A stretch of 64,000 bases of DNA from Saprospirales bacterium (lineage in GTDB: Bacteria > Bacteroidota > Bacteroidia > Chitinophagales > Saprospiraceae), in contig JADJYG010000030.1 of the NCBI GenBank assembly GCA_016719895.1, positions 248,001-312,000 of the forward strand, in the 5' to 3' direction. The stretch's first letter is position 1. Every line of letters starts with the position of its first letter. The notes under the pieces were generated by a model, which worked only from the letters and a program-made list of their open reading frames with translations, searched no databases and was not told the origin of the DNA. A program made the translations under genes and the position numbers. Shown in pieces: positions 35,647 through 44,441 of this stretch.

Positions 35647-36252
35647 ATGGAATTCCTGAGCCAACACATCGAGGCGCTTATTTTCGTATCGCCGCAAGCC
35701 ATTGCGCTCGCCGACATCCAATCGGTACTGTCAGATGTATTTCAGGCAGAGACGCCCGAGGCGGAAATTAAAGCAGCTATCGACCAATTGCAGGCGCGGT
35801 ACTCGGCGCCGGAGTATGCGTTCGAAATGATCGAAATCGCCGGCGGCTACCAGTTTATGACCAAGGGCGCGTACCACAATGCCGTAGCGGTCCACCTCAG
35901 ACAAACGACCAAAAAGCGCCTGTCGCAAGCCGCCTTGGAGACCCTGGCGATCGTAGCCTACAAACAACCGGTCAGCAAATCAGACCTGGAAGCCATTCGC
36001 GGCGTCAACTGCGATTATGCCCTGCAGAAACTTTTAGAAAAAGAACTTGTTGTGATTACCGGCCGCAGCGAAGGGCCCGGACGGCCGTTGTTGTACGCCA
36101 CTTCTGAAAAATTTATGGATTACCTGGGCATCAAGACACTCGACGATCTGCCCAAGCCGAAAGATTTTAAAGAAGTGGAGAATACTATTGGCGAGATGCC
36201 GGCCGCCGATGAACCGGCAATGCCGGAAGAAGGCGAAAGCGCCGCGGAGTGA
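35647..36252 (+). CDS. scpB: Segregation and condensation protein B
   Basis: 201 residues from the ATG at 35647 (MEFLSQHIEALIFVSP). The earlier frame start at 35542 lies inside the preceding gene and is rejected. ScpB is the kite subunit of the SMC-ScpAB condensin and consists of two winged-helix domains. The signature AALETLAIVAYKQPVSKSDLEAIRG (shown in part in positions 97-121) and GRPLLYATSEKFMDYLGI are intact. A Glu/Pro/Ala-rich tail follows. No scpA is visible in the window. A -7 box sits just before the start. Confidence 0.96.
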   Translation: MEFLSQHIEALIFVSPQAIALADIQSVLSDVFQAETPEAEIKAAIDQLQARYSAPEYAFEMIEIAGGYQFMTKGAYHNAVAVHLRQTTKKRLSQAALETLAIVAYKQPVSKSDLEAIRGVNCDYALQKLLEKELVVITGRSEGPGRPLLYATSEKFMDYLGIKTLDDLPKPKDFKEVENTIGEMPAADEPAMPEEGESAAE

Positions 36253-36328
36253 GCTAATTTTGTGATATGTGCCGGAGTCAGGCTGGCATGGTCCAGTTCT
36301 TTGGCCCCGCTATTTAAAAACTGTCATC

Positions 36329-36847
36329 ATGGAGCAAGGGCTTGTCAATCGGGTGGCCAACAGCAGCCTCGTAACGATCGATCTGGAAACGTTTTATCCG
36401 GAAGGGGAGGTGGCGCCTTTCGACCTGAAAGACTACCTGTTTATGGGGCTGATCTTAAAGGAAAAAGACTTTCGGGAAGCCTTGAAGGCGCACGACTGGA
36501 GCCAATATGCCGGGAAAAACCTGGCCGTTTGGTGTTCGGCCGATGCCGTCATACCGATGTGGGCGTATATGTTGGTCGCTTCCTATGCAGCGTCCTATGC
36601 CCGCGATGTTTTTCAGGGTTTGCCGGAGCAGTTTGCGGAATTTGCTTTTCTGAAAAAACTGGCCGTCTTCGACGTTGACGCATATGCCGGCAAACGCCTG
36701 ATCATCAAAGGTTGCGGCGATAAGCCCGTGCCGCCCTCCGCCTATCTGGAGATCACCCGGCGCTTGCAGCCAGTGGCCGCCAGCATTATGTTCGGTGAGC
36801 CGTGTTCGACGGTGCCGGTGTTTAAAAAAGCGAAAGCCGGCGAATAA
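36329..36847 (+). CDS. DUF2480 family protein
   Basis: 172 residues from the ATG at 36329 (MEQGLVNRVANS). Conserved segments of this Bacteroidota family are recognisable: VTIDLETFYPEGE, FDLKDYLFMGLILKEKDFRE, AHDWSQYAGK, VIPMWAYMLVAS, GKRLIIKGCGDKPVP and the C-terminal MFGEPCSTVPVFKK. The function is not known. The protein is cytoplasmic (no signal peptide). It follows scpB by 76 bp on the same strand, which may indicate cotranscription. Confidence 0.9.
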   Translation: MEQGLVNRVANSSLVTIDLETFYPEGEVAPFDLKDYLFMGLILKEKDFREALKAHDWSQYAGKNLAVWCSADAVIPMWAYMLVASYAASYARDVFQGLPEQFAEFAFLKKLAVFDVDAYAGKRLIIKGCGDKPVPPSAYLEITRRLQPVAASIMFGEPCSTVPVFKKAKAGE

Positions 36848-36942
36848 GCCGGTAATTTGTACGTTTACGGTAAATCCGCTATTTACTCTTTCCGCGAATT
36901 TCCTGCTCGTCATAAACTGCCTCTGGTAAAAAAACTGGGACT

Positions 36943-37860
36943 ATGGAACTTACAAAAACAAACCGCGCCCTGCTCGTTTTCAACCTCCTGCTCGTGTTGG
37001 CCATGGCCGGCGCGCTTTTCCAGTCGTTCAAAGGAAATGGCAGGGGCTCCGGTTTTTCTTCGCCGGACCAGGCCGTGCGGTCTATCGACCTGGACAAAGA
37101 CTTTGATTTCTGCGGTGAAAAACTGCCCATGGATAATTTCGATGTCCGGCAGCGCCTCGATGCCGAATTGCTGCGCAACGTGTATTACCACTCGCAAACG
37201 ATCCTGGCGATCAAACGCGCCAATGCGTTATTTCCCATCATCGAACCGATCCTGAAAGAAGAAGGCGTACCCGACGACCTGAAATACCTGGCTGTTGCCG
37301 AAAGCACCCTGTCCAACGCCATTTCTCCGGTGGGCGCCCGCGGCGTCTGGCAGTTTATGAAGAGCGCCGCCGATCAGTACGGCATGGAAGTCGGCGACGA
37401 GATCGACGAGCGCTACCATTTGGAAAAGGCCACCCATGCCGCCTGCAAATATTTGCGCCGGCAACGGGAACTGCTCGGCAGCTGGACGCTGGCCGCCGCC
37501 GCTTACAATGGCGGCCCGGGCCGTATCGCCTCCGAAATGGCCAAACAACGCGCCCAATCGTTTTACGACCTCAACCTCGCCGCCGACGAAACCATGCGGT
37601 ATCCCTTCCGGATTGTTGCCGTCAAAGAGGTCATGCAACACCCCGAAGCGTACGAATACACGATCCAGGACGACCATTTGTACGAGCCGGCCAATACCTA
37701 CAAAACCGTTCAGGTGAGCGGCCCGGTGCCCAGCTGGGGCGATTTTGCCGTGGAGCACGGAACGACATACCGCATGCTCAAACTGTATAACCCGTGGCTG
37801 GTGGACAGCAAACTCACCAACAAGGCAGGGAAAACGTACGAAATCCGCTTGCCGAAGTAA
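36943..37860 (+). CDS. Membrane-anchored lytic murein transglycosylase
   Basis: 305 residues. An N-terminal signal anchor (about 9-27) is followed by an SLT (lysozyme-like) domain at about 80-230: the catalytic Glu120 in YLAVAESTLSNAISPVGARG, then GVWQFM and the motif AAAAYNGGPGRI. The C-terminal part (about 245-305; YKTVQVSGPVPSWGDFAVEHGTT split here for length) resembles a LysM-like peptidoglycan-binding module. Family members cleave the MurNAc-GlcNAc bond with formation of 1,6-anhydroMurNAc, the product handled by NagZ-type enzymes such as the one at 8215-11172. No partner gene is adjacent. Confidence 0.93.
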   Translation: MELTKTNRALLVFNLLLVLAMAGALFQSFKGNGRGSGFSSPDQAVRSIDLDKDFDFCGEKLPMDNFDVRQRLDAELLRNVYYHSQTILAIKRANALFPIIEPILKEEGVPDDLKYLAVAESTLSNAISPVGARGVWQFMKSAADQYGMEVGDEIDERYHLEKATHAACKYLRRQRELLGSWTLAAAAYNGGPGRIASEMAKQRAQSFYDLNLAADETMRYPFRIVAVKEVMQHPEAYEYTIQDDHLYEPANTYKTVQVSGPVPSWGDFAVEHGTTYRMLKLYNPWLVDSKLTNKAGKTYEIRLPK

Positions 37861-37873
37861 ACCGGCCCCGCCC

Positions 37874-39562
37874 TTACCGCCAAACCAGCCGCCCGGCAAA
37901 CAGCTTCCCGTTTTCATTCCGGATCAAAACGGTGTACAACCCGGCCGGCCAATTCCCGCGCGGCATCGTCCAATGCCCACCGCTCACCTTCAGTTCAGTT
38001 TGCAGGGCGCCATTGGCGTTGTATACGCAGATATGAGCCGGCGCCGTATCGGCATTTTCCCAGCACATCGCCGTTGCGCCGGCTGCCGGGTTGGGTGCAA
38101 ATACCAGGGGTCGTACGGCCGGGTCCGGCACGAAAGTGGGGACAATAACAGGGAAGGTCCGGCAGGACTGGTTATTGTCCGGGTTCGCGTCGAGGCTGTC
38201 ATTGGGCAGCGTCGTCCAGAAACAAAGGGTTACATAGGGCGGCAGAAAGCCGGGCGCCCCCCATTGGAGCGCTCCGGCGTGGAGCAGGACGCTGTCGCCC
38301 GGCGCCAGGTTCAGACCGGAATAAGTTTGCCGGAAACTATTGAATTCGATACCGCAAAACCAGCTGAACGAATTCAGGACACTGTTCAGGGTAACGGTTT
38401 GCAGCAGCGCTGTGCCGTTGTTTTTTAACCAGATATCTACACTGTCGACCTGTATGGTGAAAGCGGGTGCCGGGATGCCGGAAACAGAACCGGCCGGTGG
38501 GTACGGCACGATCAGGTTGCCGAGGGCGGCGTCGGCGGTTGCGCCGAAATACGGCGTAGTATCGGCCGGCACGGTCCGCACCTCCACCACTTGTTTGCTG
38601 CCCGCGCGCTGTTCTTCGGCGGCCAGCAGCAGCGCTCCGGATAGGGTGGTTTGTAAAAATCGGGGTTGGAAAGGCGCTGCAGCGGGTACGGGTATGATGT
38701 CCAATACGTGCAGGTTGGCGGTATCCAGCCGGATCAGTTGCCGGGGCGCTGCGCCTGCCAGAAGGTGCAGCGCCCCGCCGGCATAGACCAGGCTGGGAGC
38801 GCTGTTTTCCGGCAGGCCATGTGCGGTTGTTTTTTCAGTATTAAAACTGGCGTCGAGTACAAACACGGAATCGGCCGACAGTGCGGCAAACCGGCCGCCG
38901 GGCAAAACGGCAGCGTCGAACAGTGGCGTGTGGGGCAAGGCAAATTGATACGAAAGCAGGTTCGGGGCGTATAAAGCGAGGCCGGCAGGGCCGTACGCCA
39001 GGTAGCGGTTATCCGGCGTTTTGCGGTGGCCCCGGAAGACCGGCAAAACCAGGGGGCCGCTTTCCAGCAGGTCGCCGCTGTCCGTGTAATGCAGGGGTAC
39101 CGACCCATTGCGAAACAGCCAGAAGGTGTTGCCCGGGCCGGGGAGCAGTTTCAGCACGTCGTGCGGCGAGGAATCAAAACCGGGGTCTTTTTCCCAGAGT
39201 AAATTTCCCGTTGCATCAAAGCGGTAAAATTTCCAGTTTACCTCAATGTCGCATTGAAAAAACGATGCTGCCACGAGGTAGCCGCTATCGGCCGTCGGCA
39301 AAATATCCAATCCCAGTGGAATACCCTGGGCGAGCAGCCAGTGGTGGCTGAGCTGGCCATCCGGCCAAATTCGTTGTACTCCTATCCTGGGGAGGCCAAA
39401 AACAGCGTCGACCCCGGAGAGCAGCAGGTCGATGGCGCCGTTGGGATCCGGTGCGCTGGATTCCACCTGGGTAAAAAAAGCGTGTTGGGTCGCCTGTGCC
39501 TGTGTTGTATTCGGGCGGAAGAGAAAAATAGAAAGGGCGGCAAGGAGGTATATTTTTTGCAT
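37874..39562 (-). CDS. Secreted protein with T9SS C-terminal sorting domain
   Basis: 562 residues with a signal peptide (MQKIYLLAALSIFLFRPNTTQAQ). The first two thirds look like a degenerate beta-propeller of repeated strands (YLVAASFFQ, FWLFRNGSVPL, RYLAYGPAG and so on). A beta-sandwich follows (about 360-470) and then a type A T9SS sorting domain (about 485-562) with FAPNPAAG, AHICVYNANGALQ, MPRGNWPAGLYTVLIRN and the closing KLFAGRLVWR. It is therefore exported through the T9SS and released or attached to the cell surface. Function is unknown. A TAAATTTG -7 box is present upstream (39595-39602). Confidence 0.9.
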   Translation of the reverse strand: MQKIYLLAALSIFLFRPNTTQAQATQHAFFTQVESSAPDPNGAIDLLLSGVDAVFGLPRIGVQRIWPDGQLSHHWLLAQGIPLGLDILPTADSGYLVAASFFQCDIEVNWKFYRFDATGNLLWEKDPGFDSSPHDVLKLLPGPGNTFWLFRNGSVPLHYTDSGDLLESGPLVLPVFRGHRKTPDNRYLAYGPAGLALYAPNLLSYQFALPHTPLFDAAVLPGGRFAALSADSVFVLDASFNTEKTTAHGLPENSAPSLVYAGGALHLLAGAAPRQLIRLDTANLHVLDIIPVPAAAPFQPRFLQTTLSGALLLAAEEQRAGSKQVVEVRTVPADTTPYFGATADAALGNLIVPYPPAGSVSGIPAPAFTIQVDSVDIWLKNNGTALLQTVTLNSVLNSFSWFCGIEFNSFRQTYSGLNLAPGDSVLLHAGALQWGAPGFLPPYVTLCFWTTLPNDSLDANPDNNQSCRTFPVIVPTFVPDPAVRPLVFAPNPAAGATAMCWENADTAPAHICVYNANGALQTELKVSGGHWTMPRGNWPAGLYTVLIRNENGKLFAGRLVWR

Positions 39563-39594
39563 TGCGGGTTAGTTTTGGTATAAAATATCCGCCT

Positions 39595-39602
39595 CAAATT
39601 TA
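39595..39602 (-). promoter_or_regulatory. -7 box of the T9SS-cargo gene
   Basis: Minus-strand TAAATTTG, an exact TAnnTTTG match 32 bp before the ATG at 39562. No TTG was found at -33. Confidence 0.35.
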
Positions 39603-39688
39603 TGCGCCGGCAGCGTAGCGGTGCAGGCTAAACAACCCGTATGCAACGGATTGACACTGCATTTGCCGAAATTAGCCATCCCGCACTG

Positions 39689-39776
39689 CCTCCGTGAACC
39701 TCCGTCTCCTCTGTGAGCCTCTGTGTCACTTGTTTATTCCACAGAGGCTCACAGAGAAAACGGAGGCTCACAGAGG
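39689..39776. repeat. Long inverted repeat overlapping the queG stop codon
   Basis: Arms 39689-39725 and 39740-39776 pair over 37 bp with about five mismatches around a 14-nt loop. It is the same family as 20711-20795 (shared core with CTCCGT and GTGAGCCTCTGTG). Its right arm runs into the end of queG: the last codons and the TGA stop of queG (39768-39770) are repeat sequence. It also lies where a queG terminator is expected. Confidence 0.8.
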
Positions 39777-40700
39777 TTTTTTAAGGAAACGCAGGTTGCG
39801 CTGAAGGCCGGCAAATTTAACCCGCTTGACGGCGGATTTCCGGAACACCGCCCCAAACACATCCTCCGTCAGTTCCAGCCAGTCGCGCCGGGTCATGGCC
39901 AGCAAGCCGGGGTGGGGCTCGAAGGCAGGTTCGGCGTGCCGTTGGGCGAACCGGTTCCAGGGGCACACGTCCTGGCAGACATCGCAGCCGAACATCCAGT
40001 TGTCCAGTTTTCCACGAAAATCAACCGGGATTTCCTCGCGCAGTTCGATGGTCAGGTAGGAGATGCATTTGGAGGCGTCGAGGAAATAGCCTTCCGGACT
40101 GATGGCTTCCGTGGGGCAGGCATCGATACAGCGGCGGCAGATGCCGCAGTGGTCGCGGATAGGATCGTCGTACGCCAGCGGCAGGTCGCAAATGATCTCG
40201 GCGAGAAAAAACCAGGAGCCGCGGCGGGGATGGATCGTGAGGGTATGCCGGCCGTTCCAGCCGGCCCCCGACCGTTGTGCCCATTCGCGTTCGAGCACCG
40301 GTGCGCTGTCTGCGAAGCAGCGCCCATTGACTGCGCCGATATTATCCTGTATGAATGCTAGCAGCGCCTTCAGCCGGCCTTTGACTACGTGGTGATAGTC
40401 TTCGCCATAGGCGTACTGACTGATTTTCGGCGCCTCGGGGTCCGTCTGTTTGTCGGGGTTGTGGTAGTTAAACGCCAGGCAGATAACGGTTTTGGCGCCG
40501 GGTACGAGCCGGGTGGGGTCGATGCGCAGGTCGAAGTGGTTTTCCATGTATGCCATACTACCGTGTGCGCCCTGCCGGAGCCAGGCTTCCAGCCGGCGGG
40601 CGGCCTCGTCGAGCCGTTCGGCACGGGCGAACCCGACAAACGCGAAGCCCAGGCGGAGGGCTTCGGCGCGGATCAGCTCGGTGTGGCGTTGTGTGTGCAT
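39768..40700 (-). CDS. queG: Epoxyqueuosine reductase
   Basis: 310 residues from the ATG at 40700 (MHTQRHTELIRAEALRLGF). The frame opens at 40751, but that would translate through a terminator hairpin at 40711-40746, so the inner ATG is used. QueG reduces epoxyqueuosine to queuosine in the tRNA wobble base, using cobalamin and two 4Fe-4S clusters. Visible are the catalytic-Asp segment GRCFADSAPVLEREWA, the first cluster motif CGICRRCIDACPTEAI and the second CDVCQDVCPWNRFA. Bacteroidota QueG proteins of this length lack the C-terminal HEAT extension. The C-terminus ends in inverted-repeat sequence (see 39689-39776). Confidence 0.96.
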   Translation of the reverse strand: MHTQRHTELIRAEALRLGFAFVGFARAERLDEAARRLEAWLRQGAHGSMAYMENHFDLRIDPTRLVPGAKTVICLAFNYHNPDKQTDPEAPKISQYAYGEDYHHVVKGRLKALLAFIQDNIGAVNGRCFADSAPVLEREWAQRSGAGWNGRHTLTIHPRRGSWFFLAEIICDLPLAYDDPIRDHCGICRRCIDACPTEAISPEGYFLDASKCISYLTIELREEIPVDFRGKLDNWMFGCDVCQDVCPWNRFAQRHAEPAFEPHPGLLAMTRRDWLELTEDVFGAVFRKSAVKRVKFAGLQRNLRFLKKPL

Positions 40701-40710
40701 GGTGCGGAAT

Positions 40711-40746
40711 AAAAAACGCTCTGCCTCTGAAAGCGGAGCGTTTTTT
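40711..40746 (-). terminator. Intrinsic terminator after the Rpn-family gene
   Basis: On the minus strand the hairpin has a stem of 14 pairs (A6/T6-flanked CGCTC/GAGCG plus three inner pairs) and an 8-nt loop, ending in a run of six U in the transcript. It follows the stop of the Rpn gene at 40773 and precedes the queG ATG at 40700. Confidence 0.8.
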
Positions 40747-40772
40747 GACATAGTTTGAAGATATTCCAGGTT

Positions 40773-41729
40773 CTAACCTTGCGCGCGGATATCCTGAACC
40801 CAGGCTACCGGTACGTCTAACAGTTCAGCGATTTGAACATCCGTCCATTCGGGATGCTTTTGAAGAACGGTTTGGATAACCTCTTTTTTGCCTTGTTCCA
40901 GACCTTGTTCCAGACCTTGTTCCAGACCGGCAGATTCTCCCTCCAGTTTTATCTGTTCATATAAAACGAGGGCTGCTTTCTTCAATTCGGCAGGTAATTG
41001 CTCCGTAACCATGGCTTTATATTCTTTTTTTGTAATGGCAGAAACACTCTGAAGGTACATCAAGGTTGTTTCGAATAAAAACCGTACGATTTCAGTTGTT
41101 TCATCGGGCTTGGCAAATATAACAACTTGCGAGAAATGATGCCGGATATAATCGTCTTCCCCGGCATGTTTCATGGCCAGTAAAACATTCCGGATCAGGC
41201 CCAGGTTCATCGAAAACAGGATTTCATCGGTGATGTCTCCCAGGTTGACAAATTGATACTCAAACTCCGGAAGGTATGGGAGCAACGCCTCGGGCAAATC
41301 AGGGAACTGCTCTGCAAAACTACTTTTCTTCCAGGGTGTTTTTCCCTGATATACCACAATCGGAATTACCGGGCGGAGGGCGCGTTTCTGGCGCAAATCT
41401 GTTTCCCAGATATTTCCCAGATAGCGCAACAATTGCAGTTGAATGGGCTGGGCCGGCGGGTAGCTTTTATGTTCGAAAAGAAAACTTATCCGGATGTCCC
41501 GGTTCGTTTTCAACCGGGCCTGATAAATGAGATCCGAAAAGGACTCCCGCAAGTGCTCATCTACAAAGCTGTCTGTCGCCAGGCTCAGGCTTCCCGTATC
41601 CAGAATTTGCAGGCATTCGGGGGGCAGGGAAAATTCCAGCAATTCCTGCGCCAGTTCAGCGATGGAAAATACGGCTTTAAAATACTTGTCGTGCGGCCGA
41701 TCGGTGGAAGGCAATCCGTGTTTTCGCAT
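40773..41729 (-). CDS. Rpn-family PD-(D/E)XK nuclease / putative transposase
   Basis: 318 residues from the ATG at 41729. The N-terminal part matches the Rpn (YhgA-like) recombination-promoting nuclease family: HDKYFKAVFS opening, DLIYQARLKT, FLFEHKSYPP (E-x-K of the PD-(D/E)XK core) and PVIPIVVYQGK. Members cut DNA and have been tied to RecA-independent recombination. The C-terminal part is helical, with the repeated tetrapeptide LEQG read three times from a 12-bp tandem repeat (40891-40926), and ends in a small domain (EWTDVQIAELLDVPVAWVQDI) resembling a helix-turn-helix. Many such genes are scattered in Bacteroidota genomes as selfish or defence-like elements. No terminal repeats bracket it. 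Confidence 0.88.
   Translation of the reverse strand: MRKHGLPSTDRPHDKYFKAVFSIAELAQELLEFSLPPECLQILDTGSLSLATDSFVDEHLRESFSDLIYQARLKTNRDIRISFLFEHKSYPPAQPIQLQLLRYLGNIWETDLRQKRALRPVIPIVVYQGKTPWKKSSFAEQFPDLPEALLPYLPEFEYQFVNLGDITDEILFSMNLGLIRNVLLAMKHAGEDDYIRHHFSQVVIFAKPDETTEIVRFLFETTLMYLQSVSAITKKEYKAMVTEQLPAELKKAALVLYEQIKLEGESAGLEQGLEQGLEQGKKEVIQTVLQKHPEWTDVQIAELLDVPVAWVQDIRAQG
40891..40926. repeat. Three 12-bp tandem repeats inside the Rpn gene
   Basis: CCTTGTTCCAGA occurs three times head to tail and encodes LEQG on the minus strand. Because the unit is a multiple of three bases, copy-number change would keep the frame and alter only the length of this linker. Confidence 0.85.
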
Positions 41730-41758
41730 GGTGGGTTATATCTGCCCGTAAAATTAAT

Positions 41759-42694
41759 CTACTCCGGCCATTTCTTCAACAAATCCGGCAATTGCCGGAG
41801 TGCGGCGATCTCCCGGTATTTTACCCGCATTTCTTCGGCCGGCGAGCCGAAGTACGTTTTTCCGCCTTCGAGTGATTTGGACACGCCCGAACCTGCCAAC
41901 ACGATCGCCCCCTGACCGATCCGTACGGCCTGGATGACGCCCACCTGCCCGTACAACACCACATTGTCTTCGATGACCGTTTTGCCGCCGATGCCCACCT
42001 GGGCGGCCATCAGGCAGTTTTTGCCGATCACCACGCCGTGGCCGATATGGATTTGGCAATCGAGTTTGCTGCCGGCGCCGATGACGGTGTCGCCGCTGAC
42101 CCCTTTATTTATGGTGCAACCGGCGCCGATATCCACACGGTCTTCGATGATGACCCGTCCGCCCGAGCGCCATTTCTGGAACGCGCCGCCGGGGTGTTTT
42201 TTAAAATAAAACGCGTCGCTGCCAATAGTACTGTTGGGCCCGATTTGCACCTGCTCGCCGATAATGGTGTATTCGCCAATGTACGCGTTGGCCTGGATAT
42301 AACTGTGCGCGCCGATGGATACGTTGGCGGCAATGATCGCGCCGGGCTCGATAATGGCCGTCGGGTGTATTTGAGCGCGGTGGCTGACGGGGTTGGTGCT
42401 GGGTTCGAATGGCCGGTGTTCGCGGATCAGGGTGTCATACGCCTCGAACGGATTTTCCACAACCAGTATAGCCTTGCCGGGCGGGCACGCGGCGGCGGCA
42501 TTGAGCAGGATGACGGTGGCAGCGCTGTCGAGCGTTTTCTGGAAATATTTTGGCGCGTCGGAAAATGCAATGTCGCCCGGCTCTACTTTGTGTATTTCAT
42601 TGATGCCCGTGGCGACCAGGGCGGCATCGCCGATCAGTTGGGCGTGGAATCGCTGAGCCAGCACCAGGACGGGGATTGGTTGTGGAAATTTCAT
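41759..42694 (-). CDS. lpxD: UDP-3-O-acylglucosamine N-acyltransferase
   Basis: 311 residues from the ATG at 42694 (MKFPQPIPVLVLAQRF). The upstream codon at 42766 adds an unlikely prefix. LpxD adds the second acyl chain in lipid A synthesis. The N-terminal uridine-binding domain (about 1-100) is followed by a left-handed beta-helix of hexapeptide repeats (about 105-285; e.g. IEPGAIIAANVSIGAHSYI). The catalytic His219 lies in QIHIGHGVVIG. The C-terminal helix (YREIAALRQLPDLLKKW) completes the trimer. It is divergent from the glycosidase gene and is not in an lpx operon here, so it may be a second LpxD paralogue of the kind Bacteroidota often carry. Confidence 0.93.
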   Translation of the reverse strand: MKFPQPIPVLVLAQRFHAQLIGDAALVATGINEIHKVEPGDIAFSDAPKYFQKTLDSAATVILLNAAAACPPGKAILVVENPFEAYDTLIREHRPFEPSTNPVSHRAQIHPTAIIEPGAIIAANVSIGAHSYIQANAYIGEYTIIGEQVQIGPNSTIGSDAFYFKKHPGGAFQKWRSGGRVIIEDRVDIGAGCTINKGVSGDTVIGAGSKLDCQIHIGHGVVIGKNCLMAAQVGIGGKTVIEDNVVLYGQVGVIQAVRIGQGAIVLAGSGVSKSLEGGKTYFGSPAEEMRVKYREIAALRQLPDLLKKWPE

Positions 42695-42816
42695 GGATCG
42701 AGATATTGATAAAAAGGCGGCGCGAAAATACACATCCCGGCGACCAACGCGGAATCCCGCGCGCAAAAGGGAGCCATTTTCAAAACTTATCTATTTTTAC
42801 CCCCAAACAAACTGCA

Positions 42817-44430
42817 ATGTACCGACTTATCCGCTCCCGTTGCCTTCCGGCGCTTTTGCTCGCCTGCACCCTGTCGCTGCCGGTTTCCGCCCAGCAATAC
42901 CTCCCAACAGCCGAACTGCGTGGCGCCTGGATCGCCACCGTGGTCAATATCGACTGGCCCTCGGCGCCCGGGCTTTCAACCGAGCGCCAGCAAATGGAGT
43001 TCGACAGTATCCTGGACGTCCTGAAAGCAATGGGGATGAACGCCGTGTTTGTGCAGGTTCGGCCCGCCGGCGATGCCCTGTACCATTCTGCCGTAGTGCC
43101 CTGGAGCCGGTACCTGACGGGCCAGCAGGGCCTGGCGCCGGAGCCCTTTTACGACCCGTTGGAATACATGGTTAAAGCGGCGCATGCCCGGCACATGGAA
43201 TTCCATGCCTGGATGAACCCCTACCGGGCGACGTTTGACCTCGACACCGCCAGCCTGGCCCCGAACCATCCGCTCCGGGCGCTGCCCGATAAACGCAAAA
43301 GCGAGTGGTTCTTCCGGTATGGCCGCCGCTGGTATTTCAATCCGGCCAGCCCCCTCGTGCGGCAACACCTGATCAATGTGGTGAAAGAAATTGTGGTGAA
43401 GTATGACGTCGACGGCATCCATTTCGACGACTATTTTTATCCCTATAAGGAAGCCAACGAGCCCTTGCAAGATTACAACTATTATGCGGCCGACCCCCGG
43501 GGGTTCACCGTCATCGAAGATTGGCGCCGGGACAATGTGGACCGGCTCATCGAGGGAGTCTCCAAAATGATTAAAAGTCTCAAGCCTTACGTCCGGTTTG
43601 GGGTAAGCCCCTTCGGCGTGTGGCGCAATGCCGGCCAGGACCCCCTCAACGGCTCCCAAACCCGCGCCGGCATCACCTGCTATGACGACCTGTATGCCGA
43701 CGTGGTCAAGTGGATGAAAAACGGCTGGGTCGATTACCTGGCGCCGCAACTCTACTGGAGTATTGGTTTCCCTCCCGCCGATTATGAAATTCTGCTCGAC
43801 TGGTGGAGCCGGCATACCTATGGCAAACACCTCTACGCCGGCCATGCGGCCTATAAAATCAACAACTTCCCGGCCGATCCGAACTGGGTCAAGCCGGATG
43901 AAATCAACCGCCAGATTGCCATGAACCGCTCCAACGGACTGGTGCAGGGGAGCATTTTCTTTTCGGTCAAACCGCTGTTGCGCAATCCGCTCGGTGTGCA
44001 GGATTCGCTCATCGGTACCTTGTTCCCCAACCAGGCGCGCGTGCCGGGCATGGAATGGCTCTCCAAATCGCCGCCGGCTACGCCGCAAATTTGCCGGGTA
44101 GGCGGATCGCTCAGTTCCGTCAAGCTGGCCTGGCACGCCTGCGATATCGGCAGCCGCGACGAAAACCCCTATTACTTCGCCATTTACCGCTTCGACGGCC
44201 AAAGCGTGGGTGATTTCCAAAATCCGCGCCACCTGCTGGCCTTTACGCCGTTCAATACCGAAAAATGGATTTTTGAAGACCCTACCGCCGCCGCCGGCGA
44301 GTACTACACGTATGTGGTGATCGCGTACAACCGGTTTAACGTGGAAAGTTATTCCAGCGATCCGGTGGTGGTAAAAAAGACCAAAACAAAGGCCAAACGG
44401 AAGAAGAAGTTGTTCGGATTTCTGTTTTGA
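42817..44430 (+). CDS. GHL10/DUF187 family glycosidase (secreted)
   Basis: 537 residues from the ATG at 42817 (MYRLIRSRCLPALLLACTLSLPVSAQQ), a signal peptide start. The frame reaches back to 42676 inside the divergent lpxD gene and is trimmed. The (beta/alpha)8 barrel of the glycosyl hydrolase-like 10 family spans about residues 30-380: RGAWIATVVNIDWPS, NAVFVQVRPAGDALY, FHAWMNPYR, DGIHFDDYFYPY, VRFGVSPFGVW and YLAPQLYW. Members include DigH, which cleaves denuded glycan strands of peptidoglycan. A C-terminal fibronectin-III-like domain (about 425-515) and a basic KTKTKAKRKKK tail follow. Substrate here is not proven. Confidence 0.92.
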   Translation: MYRLIRSRCLPALLLACTLSLPVSAQQYLPTAELRGAWIATVVNIDWPSAPGLSTERQQMEFDSILDVLKAMGMNAVFVQVRPAGDALYHSAVVPWSRYLTGQQGLAPEPFYDPLEYMVKAAHARHMEFHAWMNPYRATFDLDTASLAPNHPLRALPDKRKSEWFFRYGRRWYFNPASPLVRQHLINVVKEIVVKYDVDGIHFDDYFYPYKEANEPLQDYNYYAADPRGFTVIEDWRRDNVDRLIEGVSKMIKSLKPYVRFGVSPFGVWRNAGQDPLNGSQTRAGITCYDDLYADVVKWMKNGWVDYLAPQLYWSIGFPPADYEILLDWWSRHTYGKHLYAGHAAYKINNFPADPNWVKPDEINRQIAMNRSNGLVQGSIFFSVKPLLRNPLGVQDSLIGTLFPNQARVPGMEWLSKSPPATPQICRVGGSLSSVKLAWHACDIGSRDENPYYFAIYRFDGQSVGDFQNPRHLLAFTPFNTEKWIFEDPTAAAGEYYTYVVIAYNRFNVESYSSDPVVVKKTKTKAKRKKKLFGFLF

Positions 44431-44441
44431 AATTTCGCATT

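Noticed and set aside
40701..40751. Longer queG start at 40751
   Set aside because: It would translate through a strong intrinsic terminator of the upstream Rpn gene; the inner ATG at 40700 matches the usual QueG N-terminus.
42976..44232. 418-codon minus-strand frame over the GHL10 glycosidase
   Set aside because: Opposite strand encodes a well-recognised family with signal peptide and barrel motifs.
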